From assembly GCA_026391215.1 (NCBI GenBank), contig JAPLDX010000106.1:1-64000 (forward strand): DNA of 64,000 bases. The letters are read 5' to 3'. This DNA is from Bacteroidia bacterium. GTDB lineage: Bacteria; Bacteroidota; Bacteroidia; Bacteroidales; VadinHA17. The position numbers were made by a program, and so were the translations under genes. The notes under the pieces were generated by a model. The model did not search any database and was not told the DNA's origin. It saw only the letters and a list, made by a program, of their open reading frames with translations. Below are positions 8,661 to 18,200 of the stretch, piece by piece (position 1 is the first letter of the stretch; each line of letters begins with the position of its first letter).

Positions 8661-11077
8661 GCAGGAAAGAAAAAAATATTGAAACTGCAGCCTGTAACTG
8701 TCAGCCGGTCAATGTGAATGTGATTACCTCGGTTGTTGATGAAGTAATTGAAAAAACAGGACGGGAGAAGGATAAAGTGATTCTTATCCTGCAGGAAGTT
8801 CAGAAGAGGCTAAATTATCTGCCATCAGAAGCTCTTAAACATATCTGTAAAGTGAGCGATATAACACCTGGTCAATTATCAGGTGTATCTACTTTTTATT
8901 CACAGTTCCGGCATTTGCCGGTTGGTAAACATACTATTAAAATATGTGCCGGCACTGCGTGCCATGTAAAAGGATCACAGCTTATATCAGAAGCATTTCA
9001 AAGGGAACTCAAGATTGACGATACTCATAACATTTCACCGGATAACCTTTTTTCAATTGAAGAGGTTGCCTGCCTTGGATGTTGTACATTAGCCCCTGTG
9101 GTTCAGATAGATGGAAAAACTTATGGACATGTCAGACCTACACAGGCAGGAGAGATAATAAGGAATTTTCTTACCTCACACAGCAGAGATGTCAGCATCA
9201 GGCAAGATGATAAAGATAATGACATTGAAGCCGAAGTAAGGATCGGGCTCGGTTCATGCTGTGTTGCCGGAGGAAGCAGGGAGATCCTTTCGCGGCTAAT
9301 TGAAGTGAAAGAAGAATATGATCTTAATATCAGGATCAAACCTGTGGGTTGTGTGGGTGTCTGCAACCAGACACCTCTTCTTGAGATCGTTACAAAGGAT
9401 AAAGTTCATTCGCGATATACTAAGGTAAAGAAGGATCAGGTAGAGGAAATAGTACTGAAGCATATAACACCCGTATCATTGAATAAAAAGCTGAAGTACA
9501 GGATCAATGATCTTGCGGACACATTTTTGTCAGATGAAAAGCTTGTCAGTCCAGTGAACATGCCAGGCGATCTCAGGGAAAAATACCTGAATAATTTTCT
9601 GAATCTGCAGATTCGTCTGTCTACTATCAACAGTGGCATCATGACGCCTGATTCTTATGAAGAATATATAATACTGGGAGGTTTTGAAGCATTAAGGAAA
9701 TCTATTCACCAGCTTGAACCTTCCAACATAATTGATACAATCACAAACAGCGGATTAAGAGGACGCGGAGGCGCCGGCTTTATTACAGGACGAAAATGGA
9801 AGATCTTTTCGGGTACTTCAGGTGTTCCCAAATATGTTGTATGCAATGGAGATGAAGGTGATCCGGGAGCATTCATGGACAGAATGCTGCTAGAGTCATT
9901 CCCATACAGGATCATTGAAGGGATGCTCATTGCAGGCTTTGCTACAGGAGCTACTGAAGGCATTTTCTATATAAGAGCTGAATATCCGCTTGCAGTCTCA
10001 AGAGTCAGGAATGCGCTTCAGCAATGCTATGAAAAAGGAATCCTTGGAAAAAATATTTTTGGATCAGGTTTTTCATTCGATATTAAGATATTTGAAGGCG
10101 CCGGCGCTTTTGTCTGCGGCGAAGAGACTGCATTGATAGCCTCGCTTGAAGGTAAACGCGGTTCTCCGCATCTGAGGCCTCCCTATCCTGCTGTCAAAGG
10201 ATTCAGGAACAGTCCGACACTGGTGAATAATGTAGAAACTCTTTCACTGGTTCCCTGGATAATCAATAATGGAAGTGAAGCCTTCAGTTCAATCGGAACG
10301 GAAAAAAGCAAAGGCACCAAGGTATTTGCACTGGCTGGGAAAATATCAAAAGGCGGCCTGATAGAAGTACCTATGGGAATCACAATCAGGGAGATTGTTG
10401 AAAATATTGGTGATGGAGTTGGTGAAGGAAGATCATTCAAGGCTGTTCAGATCGGCGGTCCGTCGGGAGGATGCATACCCGCCAGCCTTTCAGATACACC
10501 AATTGATTATGAGCAACTCACAAAGATGGGCGCTATGATGGGCTCAGGCGGCATGGTTGTTCTTGATGATACGGACTGCATGGTTGATATGGCGAAATAT
10601 TTTCTGACATTCACTCATAAGCAATCGTGCGGAAAGTGCACCTTTTGCAGGGTAGGAACAAAACAAATGCTCGATATCCTGACAAGATTGAGTGAAGGAA
10701 AGGCAACAACGGATGAAATTGATGAACTTGAGAAATTATGCCACTTTGTTCAGAATGGAAGTCTCTGCGGACTTGGTAAAACTGCTCCAAACCCTGTACT
10801 GACGGGACTCAAATACTTCCATGAAGAATATGAAGCTCACACCAGGGGTTACTGTCCGGCAAAGAAATGCAGGGGCCTTATCAAATATGTGATAAATGAT
10901 AAATGCACGGGCTGCACAAAATGTTTCCAGGAGTGTCCTGTTTCAGCAATAGGATTCAAACCCTATGAAAAGCATGAGATTGACCAGCAACTATGTACAA
11001 AATGCGATAACTGCAGGGCTGTTTGCCCCGATAATGCCGTTGATTTAGTTAATGTAAATGATCAGGATAAAAATTGA
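8657..11077 (+). CDS. NuoE-NuoF fusion with extra 2Fe-2S and ferredoxin domains (NADH-oxidising diaphorase)
   Basis: 806 residues from TTG 8657, which overlaps the previous stop as TTGA; there is no ATG before about residue 330, so a non-ATG start is required (TTG 8642 or a GTG near 8713 are alternatives). Domain order: NuoE-like 2Fe-2S (to about 175; Cys 97, 102, 139, 142), a second thioredoxin-fold 2Fe-2S domain (about 190-270; Cys 201, 232, 236), NuoF (about 325-735) with FMN/NADH signature GRGGAGF at 369-375 and N3 cluster cysteines 658, 661, 664, 704, then two C-terminal [4Fe-4S] motifs (750-760, 780-790). This is HydC joined to HydB as in bifurcating hydrogenases and NAD-linked dehydrogenases. 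It should oxidise or reduce NAD(H) in the cytoplasm. No hydrogenase partner is present. Confidence 0.9.
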   Translation: MSRKEKNIETAACNCQPVNVNVITSVVDEVIEKTGREKDKVILILQEVQKRLNYLPSEALKHICKVSDITPGQLSGVSTFYSQFRHLPVGKHTIKICAGTACHVKGSQLISEAFQRELKIDDTHNISPDNLFSIEEVACLGCCTLAPVVQIDGKTYGHVRPTQAGEIIRNFLTSHSRDVSIRQDDKDNDIEAEVRIGLGSCCVAGGSREILSRLIEVKEEYDLNIRIKPVGCVGVCNQTPLLEIVTKDKVHSRYTKVKKDQVEEIVLKHITPVSLNKKLKYRINDLADTFLSDEKLVSPVNMPGDLREKYLNNFLNLQIRLSTINSGIMTPDSYEEYIILGGFEALRKSIHQLEPSNIIDTITNSGLRGRGGAGFITGRKWKIFSGTSGVPKYVVCNGDEGDPGAFMDRMLLESFPYRIIEGMLIAGFATGATEGIFYIRAEYPLAVSRVRNALQQCYEKGILGKNIFGSGFSFDIKIFEGAGAFVCGEETALIASLEGKRGSPHLRPPYPAVKGFRNSPTLVNNVETLSLVPWIINNGSEAFSSIGTEKSKGTKVFALAGKISKGGLIEVPMGITIREIVENIGDGVGEGRSFKAVQIGGPSGGCIPASLSDTPIDYEQLTKMGAMMGSGGMVVLDDTDCMVDMAKYFLTFTHKQSCGKCTFCRVGTKQMLDILTRLSEGKATTDEIDELEKLCHFVQNGSLCGLGKTAPNPVLTGLKYFHEEYEAHTRGYCPAKKCRGLIKYVINDKCTGCTKCFQECPVSAIGFKPYEKHEIDQQLCTKCDNCRAVCPDNAVDLVNVNDQDKN

Positions 11078-12149
11078 TAATATTGACCTGGATGCTGATG
11101 AAGGTCAGACAATCCTGAATGTGGCTTTAAAGGCAGGTATACATATTCCTACACTTTGCCATAAGGTTGGAGTAGAACATTATTCATCATGCATGGTTTG
11201 CCTTGTAAAAAACTTAAAGGCAAACAGCTTTATACCATCATGTTCCGCACTGGTTCAGGACGGGATGGAAATTGATGCATCTGGAGACGAGGTTAAGACA
11301 ATAAGGAAGAAAGCTATCGAACTGCTTTTGTCAGAACACAGGGCAGAATGTGAAGCTCCCTGCAGGATAGTCTGCCCTGCCGGATACAATATCCCGTTGA
11401 TGAACAGACTGCTGATGTCCGGAGACTATGAAAAAGCTCTTGAGTTGTCAGCATCTGAAGTAACAACTCCGGAAATTATGTGTACAGATTGCAAGGGTTT
11501 TTGTGAGAACACTTGCAGGAGAAAAAAGGTTGATCAGCCAATATCAATCCGGAACATACAATTGTTTGTTTCACAAAGTATTAATAAATATGAACAGCCT
11601 GAATCAGTTAAAGATCAAAGCATTAATGGATCCGTGGAACAGAAGGGAATAAAAATTTCTAATCCATTGAGGAAGAGGTTCTCTTCGAAGATCGGCAAGC
11701 TTGAAACTGAAGAATTTAAGGAATGGTTAAAAGAATGTACAGAAACCGGAGAACGTTTCAGGGATATCACAGATATCAATGCTGCCGGGCATGAAGCAGA
11801 AAATTGCATGCATTGTGATTGCCGTGCTTCAGGTAGTTGCCTTCTTAGAAAAACCGCTGAAGAGTTTTCAGTTAAAGATCCTGCAGGTAAGATTATAAAT
11901 GCACCGATAGCAAAAAAGATAAATCATAAAACCGGCCTGATTTTTGAGAATGCAAAGTGTATTAAATGTGGTCTCTGTGTAAGGGTTTGTGAAGACACCA
12001 GGGATGAACCTGCACTCTGCTTTTTAAACAGGGGATTTATTTCCATAATCTCGGAACCTTTAACAGAGGAGTTTGTTAATATTCTAAGAACCAAAACCGA
12101 TATTTGTGTTGACATATGTCCGACAGGCGCTCTGGGAAAGATAAAATAA
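11058..12149 (+). CDS. NuoG/HydA N-terminus-like Fe-S protein with GltD-type cluster domain, no catalytic domain
   Basis: 363 residues. A plant-type 2Fe-2S ferredoxin (Cys 34, 45, 48, 62) is followed by H94-x3-C98-x3-C102-x3-C106 merging into the N-terminal cluster domain of glutamate synthase small subunits (APCRIVCPAGYNIP, then CTDCKGFCENTCRR and IR). Next is CMHCDCRASGSC (250-261), and the end is a NuoG-like cluster CIKCGLCVRVC (301-311) with a final CVDICPTGAL, in which the second cluster has lost two of its usual cysteines. There is neither an H-cluster nor the flavin domain of GltD. It probably accepts electrons from the NuoEF fusion, whose gene it overlaps by 20 bases, and passes them to the membrane Fe-S protein. 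Confidence 0.8.
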   Translation: MIRIKIDNIDLDADEGQTILNVALKAGIHIPTLCHKVGVEHYSSCMVCLVKNLKANSFIPSCSALVQDGMEIDASGDEVKTIRKKAIELLLSEHRAECEAPCRIVCPAGYNIPLMNRLLMSGDYEKALELSASEVTTPEIMCTDCKGFCENTCRRKKVDQPISIRNIQLFVSQSINKYEQPESVKDQSINGSVEQKGIKISNPLRKRFSSKIGKLETEEFKEWLKECTETGERFRDITDINAAGHEAENCMHCDCRASGSCLLRKTAEEFSVKDPAGKIINAPIAKKINHKTGLIFENAKCIKCGLCVRVCEDTRDEPALCFLNRGFISIISEPLTEEFVNILRTKTDICVDICPTGALGKIK

Positions 12150-12150
12150 G

Positions 12151-13275
12151 ATGCAGTTAAGGAGATACATATATATAATCATGGTCGTTCTGTTGAGCAC
12201 GCGGCTATCTGATGCCCAGGTCACAGATAATAACTGGTCTGTATTCCGAGGGAAAAGCGATCTTTCAGGAAGCACCCGTTACGAATTAGTGGATAAACCC
12301 GTACTATTATGGAGCGTTCCTACAGGAGGAAGAACCAAATCATCACCTGTGCTTAGTGACGGAACTATCTACTTTGGAAATGATAAAGGAACTCTTTATG
12401 CAATAAGCTATGATGGGAGGATCAAATGGAGTTTTGAAACAGGGAGCCCTGTAGAAGCTCCTCCCCTTGTCTTCGGTGATAAGGTATATGCTGGTTCATC
12501 TGACGGGGTATTCCGTGCTGTTAATAAATTAACAGGAAAGCTGGTATGGTCATATTCTACCGAAAACCAGATAGTAGGTTCAGGAAACATATGGATATCA
12601 GGCAAGCAGGCGGGAATTATCTTCGGGAGTTATGACTATTATGTGCATTGTGTTGATCCTGCATCAGGCAAGCTGCTATGGAAGCTTGAAACATTAAATT
12701 ATGTAAATGGCACTCCTGCAGTCTCTAATAATAAAATAATCTTTGGCGGATGTGACGGAATAATCAGGGTTGCAGATCCAAGGACCGGAGCAGAAAGGGA
12801 TACGTTTGATATCGGCGTCTATATTGCCGCCTCTCCTGCCGTGGTTAACGAAAAAGCATATTTCGGAGATTATGACGGGACTTTTTACTGTCTTGATATG
12901 GCTGAACGGAAAATTGCCTGGTATATAGAACCTGGTGAAACATCAGGAACAATACTTGGGATACCTGCAGTCACAGGTAATTCCGTGGTTATAGGGAATG
13001 AGGACAAGTACGTGTATTGTTATAATGCAACAGATGGCAGGTTGGTCTGGAAATACAGAACAAACGGCAGTATAACGGGTTCAGCCGTTGTTTCGACGAC
13101 TAAGGTTCTGTTTGGAAGCACGGACGGATATGTATATATAGTTGGAATAGCAAACGGTAAGAAGATATGGAGCTTCAATGCAGGAGCCCCGGTAAGCAGC
13201 TCTCCTGCCGTTACGCAGGACAGGTTCTATTTCCTTACAGAGGACGGAAGATTGCTGGCATTCGGTAATAAATAA
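12151..13275 (+). CDS. Secreted PQQ-type beta-propeller protein 4 (BamB-like)
   Basis: 374 residues. A signal peptide ends near LSDAQ, then NNWSVFRG opens a compact propeller with regular blades: AISYDGRIKW, AVNKLTGKLVW, CVDPASGKLLW, CLDMAERKIAW, CYNATDGRLVW and IVGIANGKKIW. The repeats are more regular than in the other propellers of the operon and resemble BamB-like PQQ_2 proteins. With a cleavable signal and no membrane anchor it is probably a soluble periplasmic protein. It starts one base after the previous stop and ends seven bases before the glycosyltransferase gene. Confidence 0.8.
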   Translation: MQLRRYIYIIMVVLLSTRLSDAQVTDNNWSVFRGKSDLSGSTRYELVDKPVLLWSVPTGGRTKSSPVLSDGTIYFGNDKGTLYAISYDGRIKWSFETGSPVEAPPLVFGDKVYAGSSDGVFRAVNKLTGKLVWSYSTENQIVGSGNIWISGKQAGIIFGSYDYYVHCVDPASGKLLWKLETLNYVNGTPAVSNNKIIFGGCDGIIRVADPRTGAERDTFDIGVYIAASPAVVNEKAYFGDYDGTFYCLDMAERKIAWYIEPGETSGTILGIPAVTGNSVVIGNEDKYVYCYNATDGRLVWKYRTNGSITGSAVVSTTKVLFGSTDGYVYIVGIANGKKIWSFNAGAPVSSSPAVTQDRFYFLTEDGRLLAFGNK

Positions 13276-13282
13276 ACTATAT

Positions 13283-14587
13283 ATGAAGATCGTATATCTC
13301 ATAACCGGATCCGGAGGATCATTTTATTGTGCCAACTGTTACCGCGATATGCTCTACTTCAGAGCTATACGGAAAGTGCCAGGCACGACCGTTCAGGCTG
13401 TTCCTTTATATCTGCCGCCTGACAGGGAAATATCCGATGAAAACGAATTTGATAAGGAAGTTTTTTTTGGAGCAATCTCATTATACCTGAGGGAAAAAGT
13501 GAAAATATTCAGGAACATGCCTGCTTTTCTTGAGAAATTCTTTGACTCCAGACCATTCTTAAAACTGGCATCTGGCATGGCAGGGACCACAAGAACGGAA
13601 GGACTTGAGGACCTGACACTTAATATGATTGAAGGCGACAATGCATTCCGTAAGAATGAAATGGACAGGCTTGTCAGCTACCTGATCAAAGATGGGAAAC
13701 CTGATGTGATACACCTTTCAAATGCCCTGATACTGGGATTGGCACGGCAACTGAAAAAGAGGATGGATGTAAAAATCGTTTGCTCACTGCTGAATGAAGA
13801 TGACTGGATTGATGATATGACTGAACCTTACCGAAGCAAAGCCTGGAGCATGATCGCTGCTGAATCGATTTATGTTGACAGTTTTGTCACTCCAAGCAGA
13901 TACTTCAAAGAAATTGTCATTAAGAAGACTGGATTGATGGGTAACAATATCCATATAGTTCCGCTGGGTTTTGATCCTCCTCCGTCTCATGAGAAATTAA
14001 AGGACCAGTCAAAACCGCCGGCACTAGGGTATTTCTGCAGGGTCAGCCAGCATAACGGATTTGACAAGCTTGTTGATGCGTTCATTGAACTGAAGACAAA
14101 GAACCTTCAACCTGGCCTTACGCTGAATGTATGCGGAGGCTATACAGGTGACGATAAACCTTTTATTTCCACCCAGATAAAGAAAATAAGAGAACATGGA
14201 TACCAGAAAAGTATCAGGATCTACCCTGAATTCAGCGGAGACAAGAAAACCGAATTCTTTAATAATGTGGATGTCATCAGTGTACCAGTCCGTAAATATG
14301 ACGGATATGGTCTGTATATTCTTGAAGCTAACAGCGCGGGCATTCCGGTCGTACAGCCTGCAACGGGTGCGTTTCCGGAAATATTGGAAATGACAGGTGG
14401 AGGGATAACTTATTCACCGGATACTGTTGAAGAACTTGTTGCGGCCCTGCTCAGGATGTTCACAGATAATGATCTGCGTAATAAGCTGGGAAATACCGGA
14501 AGCACAAAGGTAAGGTCCATGCTTTCGCTTAATAAAATGTCTGCAGGTTTGTCTGTGGTTTATAATGAGTTGTTAACCCTGAAATAA
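13283..14587 (+). CDS. Glycosyltransferase family 4-like protein
   Basis: 434 residues of GT-B layout. The N-terminus GSGGSFYCANCYRD is a variant of a Cys-containing opening I associate with a distinct bacterial group of GT4-like proteins; DVIHLSNALILGLAR and the C-terminal donor-binding region YGLYILEANSAGIPVV..TGAFPEI support the fold. It lacks membrane segments and should act in the cytoplasm on a nucleotide sugar. The acceptor is unknown. Its place between a propeller gene and an ABC exporter suggests a sugar is added to a product of this operon or its export substrate, but the family may have a non-glycosylating role. Confidence 0.75.
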   Translation: MKIVYLITGSGGSFYCANCYRDMLYFRAIRKVPGTTVQAVPLYLPPDREISDENEFDKEVFFGAISLYLREKVKIFRNMPAFLEKFFDSRPFLKLASGMAGTTRTEGLEDLTLNMIEGDNAFRKNEMDRLVSYLIKDGKPDVIHLSNALILGLARQLKKRMDVKIVCSLLNEDDWIDDMTEPYRSKAWSMIAAESIYVDSFVTPSRYFKEIVIKKTGLMGNNIHIVPLGFDPPPSHEKLKDQSKPPALGYFCRVSQHNGFDKLVDAFIELKTKNLQPGLTLNVCGGYTGDDKPFISTQIKKIREHGYQKSIRIYPEFSGDKKTEFFNNVDVISVPVRKYDGYGLYILEANSAGIPVVQPATGAFPEILEMTGGGITYSPDTVEELVAALLRMFTDNDLRNKLGNTGSTKVRSMLSLNKMSAGLSVVYNELLTLK

Positions 14588-14593
14588 AATAAT

Positions 14594-15259
14594 ATGTTAG
14601 TAATTGAGGGTATCACCAAATCATTCATTCAGAGAGGCATTGTCCTTGATAAGCTGGAGCTTTCTGTAAAAGAAGGCGATTCGATAGCAGTGACCGGATC
14701 TTCAGGATCAGGCAAAACAACCCTGATGAATATTATAGGTCTGCTTGACAAGCCAGATTCAGGTGACCTGTTTTTCAGGGGAAAGTCAATACTTACCTTT
14801 ACTCCCGATGAGTCAGCTTTGTACAGGAACAGGAATATAGGTTTTATTTTTCAGGATAATCTGCTCCTTCCCCATCTTACAGTTGAGGAAAATATTATGC
14901 TGCCACTGTTTGCAGCAAGGATTTCTGAAGACGAATATAAAGAGAAAAGAAAATATGCGGATCTTCTGATGGAAAAAACCGGCATTAAAGGATTATACGG
15001 AAAATATCCATTCCAGATTTCCGGTGGTGAAGCCCAGCGTGTTACACTGGTGAGAGCTCTGATCAATAAGCCTTCCCTCCTGCTCGCTGATGAGCCTACA
15101 GGATCGCTTGATGCAAAAAATGCTATGCTCCTTGGTGAACTCCTTACCAGTTTGAATAATGAAACAGGTACTGCGATGATAGTCGCGACGCATTCCTCTG
15201 ACCTGGCTGCAAAAATGAAAGTGCATCTGCGGCTGGAAAATGGCAGGCTTATTCCATAA
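14594..15259 (+). CDS. ABC transporter ATP-binding protein (LolD/MacB type)
   Basis: 221 residues with complete ATPase motifs: Walker A GSSGSGKT (35-42), Q-loop in FIFQDN, signature ISGGEAQR, Walker B LLADEPTGSLD and H-loop ATHS. Size and sequence place it in the MacB/LolD/FtsE group, which powers periplasmic efflux or lipoprotein extraction and not import. It precedes its permease gene: the preferred permease start (15279) lies 19 bases after this stop. Confidence 0.9.
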   Translation: MLVIEGITKSFIQRGIVLDKLELSVKEGDSIAVTGSSGSGKTTLMNIIGLLDKPDSGDLFFRGKSILTFTPDESALYRNRNIGFIFQDNLLLPHLTVEENIMLPLFAARISEDEYKEKRKYADLLMEKTGIKGLYGKYPFQISGGEAQRVTLVRALINKPSLLLADEPTGSLDAKNAMLLGELLTSLNNETGTAMIVATHSSDLAAKMKVHLRLENGRLIP

Positions 15260-15278
15260 GTATATAATCATTATTTTA

Positions 15279-18200
15279 ATGAGGTCCCTGGGAGAAACAA
15301 TTAGACGTTCCATCCTGTTCTACAGAAAGGATGCTTTAAACCAGGTCATAATTGTGACCTTGTTATCAGCAATAATAACAGGTTCGCTGTTGACAGGACA
15401 TTCTGTAAGGTCCAGCCTGCTGAAGAATGCTTCTGAAAGACTTGGTAATACTGCGATTGTCATCAGCTCAGGACTTCGCTACTTTGATGCCTCATTATCT
15501 GACAGAATTACGAAACAAACCAGGGAAATAACTACCTCTTTTCTTGAGACAGACGGATATTGCCAGAATTTCTCAACAGGAGCAACAGTTTTAAACACAA
15601 AAATATACGCAATCACCGAAAATTTCTGGTTATTCCATAGACTTGACACCATCAAAATTGTTCCTGGAACAGTAGCGATAAACTCCGTCCTGGCAGATCG
15701 TCTTGGAGTTAGTACAGGAGATGAGCTGATTATAAAATTACAGGATATCGATCCCATTCCTTCAAATGCCCCATTCTCTATGTCCCGCGGAAATGATGTT
15801 TCAAAAGTTGTAAGAGTCGGAATGGTGCTCAATCCTGATCAAATGGGAAATTTTTCTCTTGGAATAAGCCAGCTAGCTCCGCTAAATGTATTTATAAGCC
15901 TGTCAGATATTGAAGAAAGCCAGCGGACTCATTCAAGAGTTAACAGAATGCTTTTTCAGAATAGCAGAAATCTTCCCGTTTCTTTCTACCGTGAAGCTTT
16001 ATCAAAACTTCTTATGCCTTCCGATATAGGACTGACAATCAGGAGATCTCAGAAAACAGGTGAAACGGAGCTTATCTCTGACAGGATTTTTATTGACAGC
16101 GCAATTGTTTCAGATATCATGGCCGGAATACCTTCAGCCTCACCTGTAATAACATACCTGGGAAACAATATACGGGTAGGTAGCAGGTCTACACCTTATT
16201 CATTTATAACTTCATCCTCCTATAATGCTATTGGAGAAAACGAAATTGTTATAAGCAGGTGGCTTGCTGATGATCTTGATGCAAAAACGGGAGACACACT
16301 TATACTAACCTGGTATGATCCGGGTTACAGAAACAAGCTTGAAGAAAAAAACAGGAGCTTCATAATAAGTAATGTACTGGCAAATGATCATCCTTATTCT
16401 GATCCCTCGCTGATGCCTGATTTTCAGGGCATATCAGGCAGTACTACCTGTTCGTCATGGGATGCCGGTGTTCCGATACTTATGGATAAGATAAGGTTGA
16501 AGGATGAAGAATACTGGAATAAATATAAGGGAACACCCAAGGCATTCATAAGCTACAGGACAGGTATGAAGCTATGGGGAAACAATTTCGGTCCTGCTAC
16601 TGCGGTAAGATTCCCTGGTACATCAGAACCAGAAGAAATAACTGCCGGTATTACGAAATTACTTGATCCTCTGAAAGCCGGATTCACAATAACTGATATC
16701 AGGGGAAAAAGCGGCAATGCTGCCACCAGTGGGGTTGATTTCAGCACCCTTTTTCTTGGTCTGGCATTTTTTATTATTGTTTCATGCCTGATCCTGTTAT
16801 CACTGGCAGTCTCAATGTTCTTTGATTCCAGAAAAGGCCAGATAAGAACTTATTTTGCTCTTGGATTCAAGAATAAGCAGATACGGAACCTTCTCCTTTC
16901 GGAGACGATGACAATTTCTGCAGCCGGTGCAATTACTGGAGTTTTCCTTGGATACTTTATTAATATTATAATCATTAAAGCGCTGAATTCAGTCTGGATT
17001 GGAGCAGTACAGACAAATACCCTCTCGCCTGATTTCGATTTCATATCGCTCCTCACCGGCTTCCTTGCGACAATGATCATAGCCTACATCATGCTTCTTG
17101 TTAAATCAGGGAAATTTCTGAAAAGTCTATCTGAAAAGGAAACAGGTGAGCTGAAAGATCAGTCTCAGAGGCTGAACCTTTTATTTTTTATATTGAGCTT
17201 ATTCAGCTGGATAATTTTGTTTATTCTCTCATTAGTGATTGATGCCTTTTCCACTGCACTTTCCTTTACAGCCGGAGCACTTGCTTTCTGTACTTTAGTT
17301 TTTGCACTAAGGCAGTATTATATCAGAAACGTACCAGATAGGAACAATATAAAATCCCTGCGACGCAATCTTGAGAAGCAGTATTTTCATTTCCAACCTT
17401 CACATGCTATCACTCCGGTCATCTTCATCGCAGCAGGTATATTTGCAGTTATAATCACAGGCGCCAACCGGCAGACAATAAATAAAGAAATGCTATTACC
17501 TTCAGGAGGAACCGGAGGCTATTTATTATGGGCGGAATCAGCTGTCCCGGTCAGAGAAAACCTGAATAGCATTGAAGGCAGAAAAGATTTCGGACTTGAT
17601 GAGACAGAACTGAAAGATCTTATTTTTGTTCAGGCAAAGAAATTGTTTGGAGATGATGCAAGTTGCCTGAATTTAAACCATGTAACCGCTCCGTCAGTTC
17701 TTGGAATTGACCCTGAGGAATTTATTGCCAAAGGATCATTTTCCTTTGCATCCCGGATAAAAGGTTTAGAGAATAAAAATCCCTGGGATCTTCTGAATGA
17801 AACACCGGACGACAATACTATTTATGGTATAGCGGATCAGACAGTTCTTGAGTGGGGGCTTAAGATAAAGGTTGGTGATACTCTGGTTTATAGAGCGGAG
17901 AATGGCCAGATTCTTAATATAGTGATTGGTGCAGGCCTTAAATCTTCTGTGTTCCAGGGATATCTTTTGGTTGGTTCTGAGAATTTTTCAGAATATTTCC
18001 CTTCAGTATCAGGGAATTCAATATTTCTTGCAGATGGGGACCCGGGATTATCAGACTATTATGCGGGGATATTAAGCGAGAGATTATCAGGATACGGAAT
18101 ATCAGCAGAACCTGCTTCCCGTAAGCTTGCATCATTTTTTGTTGTAGTCAATACATACCTCAGTGTATTTATGGTTCTTGGAATCCTGGGTATGGTGCTT

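Noticed and set aside
8657..12149. Electron-bifurcating [FeFe] hydrogenase HydABC
   Set aside because: HydB- and HydC-like parts are fused and present, but the HydA-like protein has no H-cluster domain, so hydrogenase activity is not supported.
1028..13275. PQQ-dependent alcohol or glucose dehydrogenases
   Set aside because: The propellers have Trp-docking repeats but are mostly too short, and I could not find the catalytic and cofactor-binding residues or a cytochrome domain. They are called PQQ-type propellers only.
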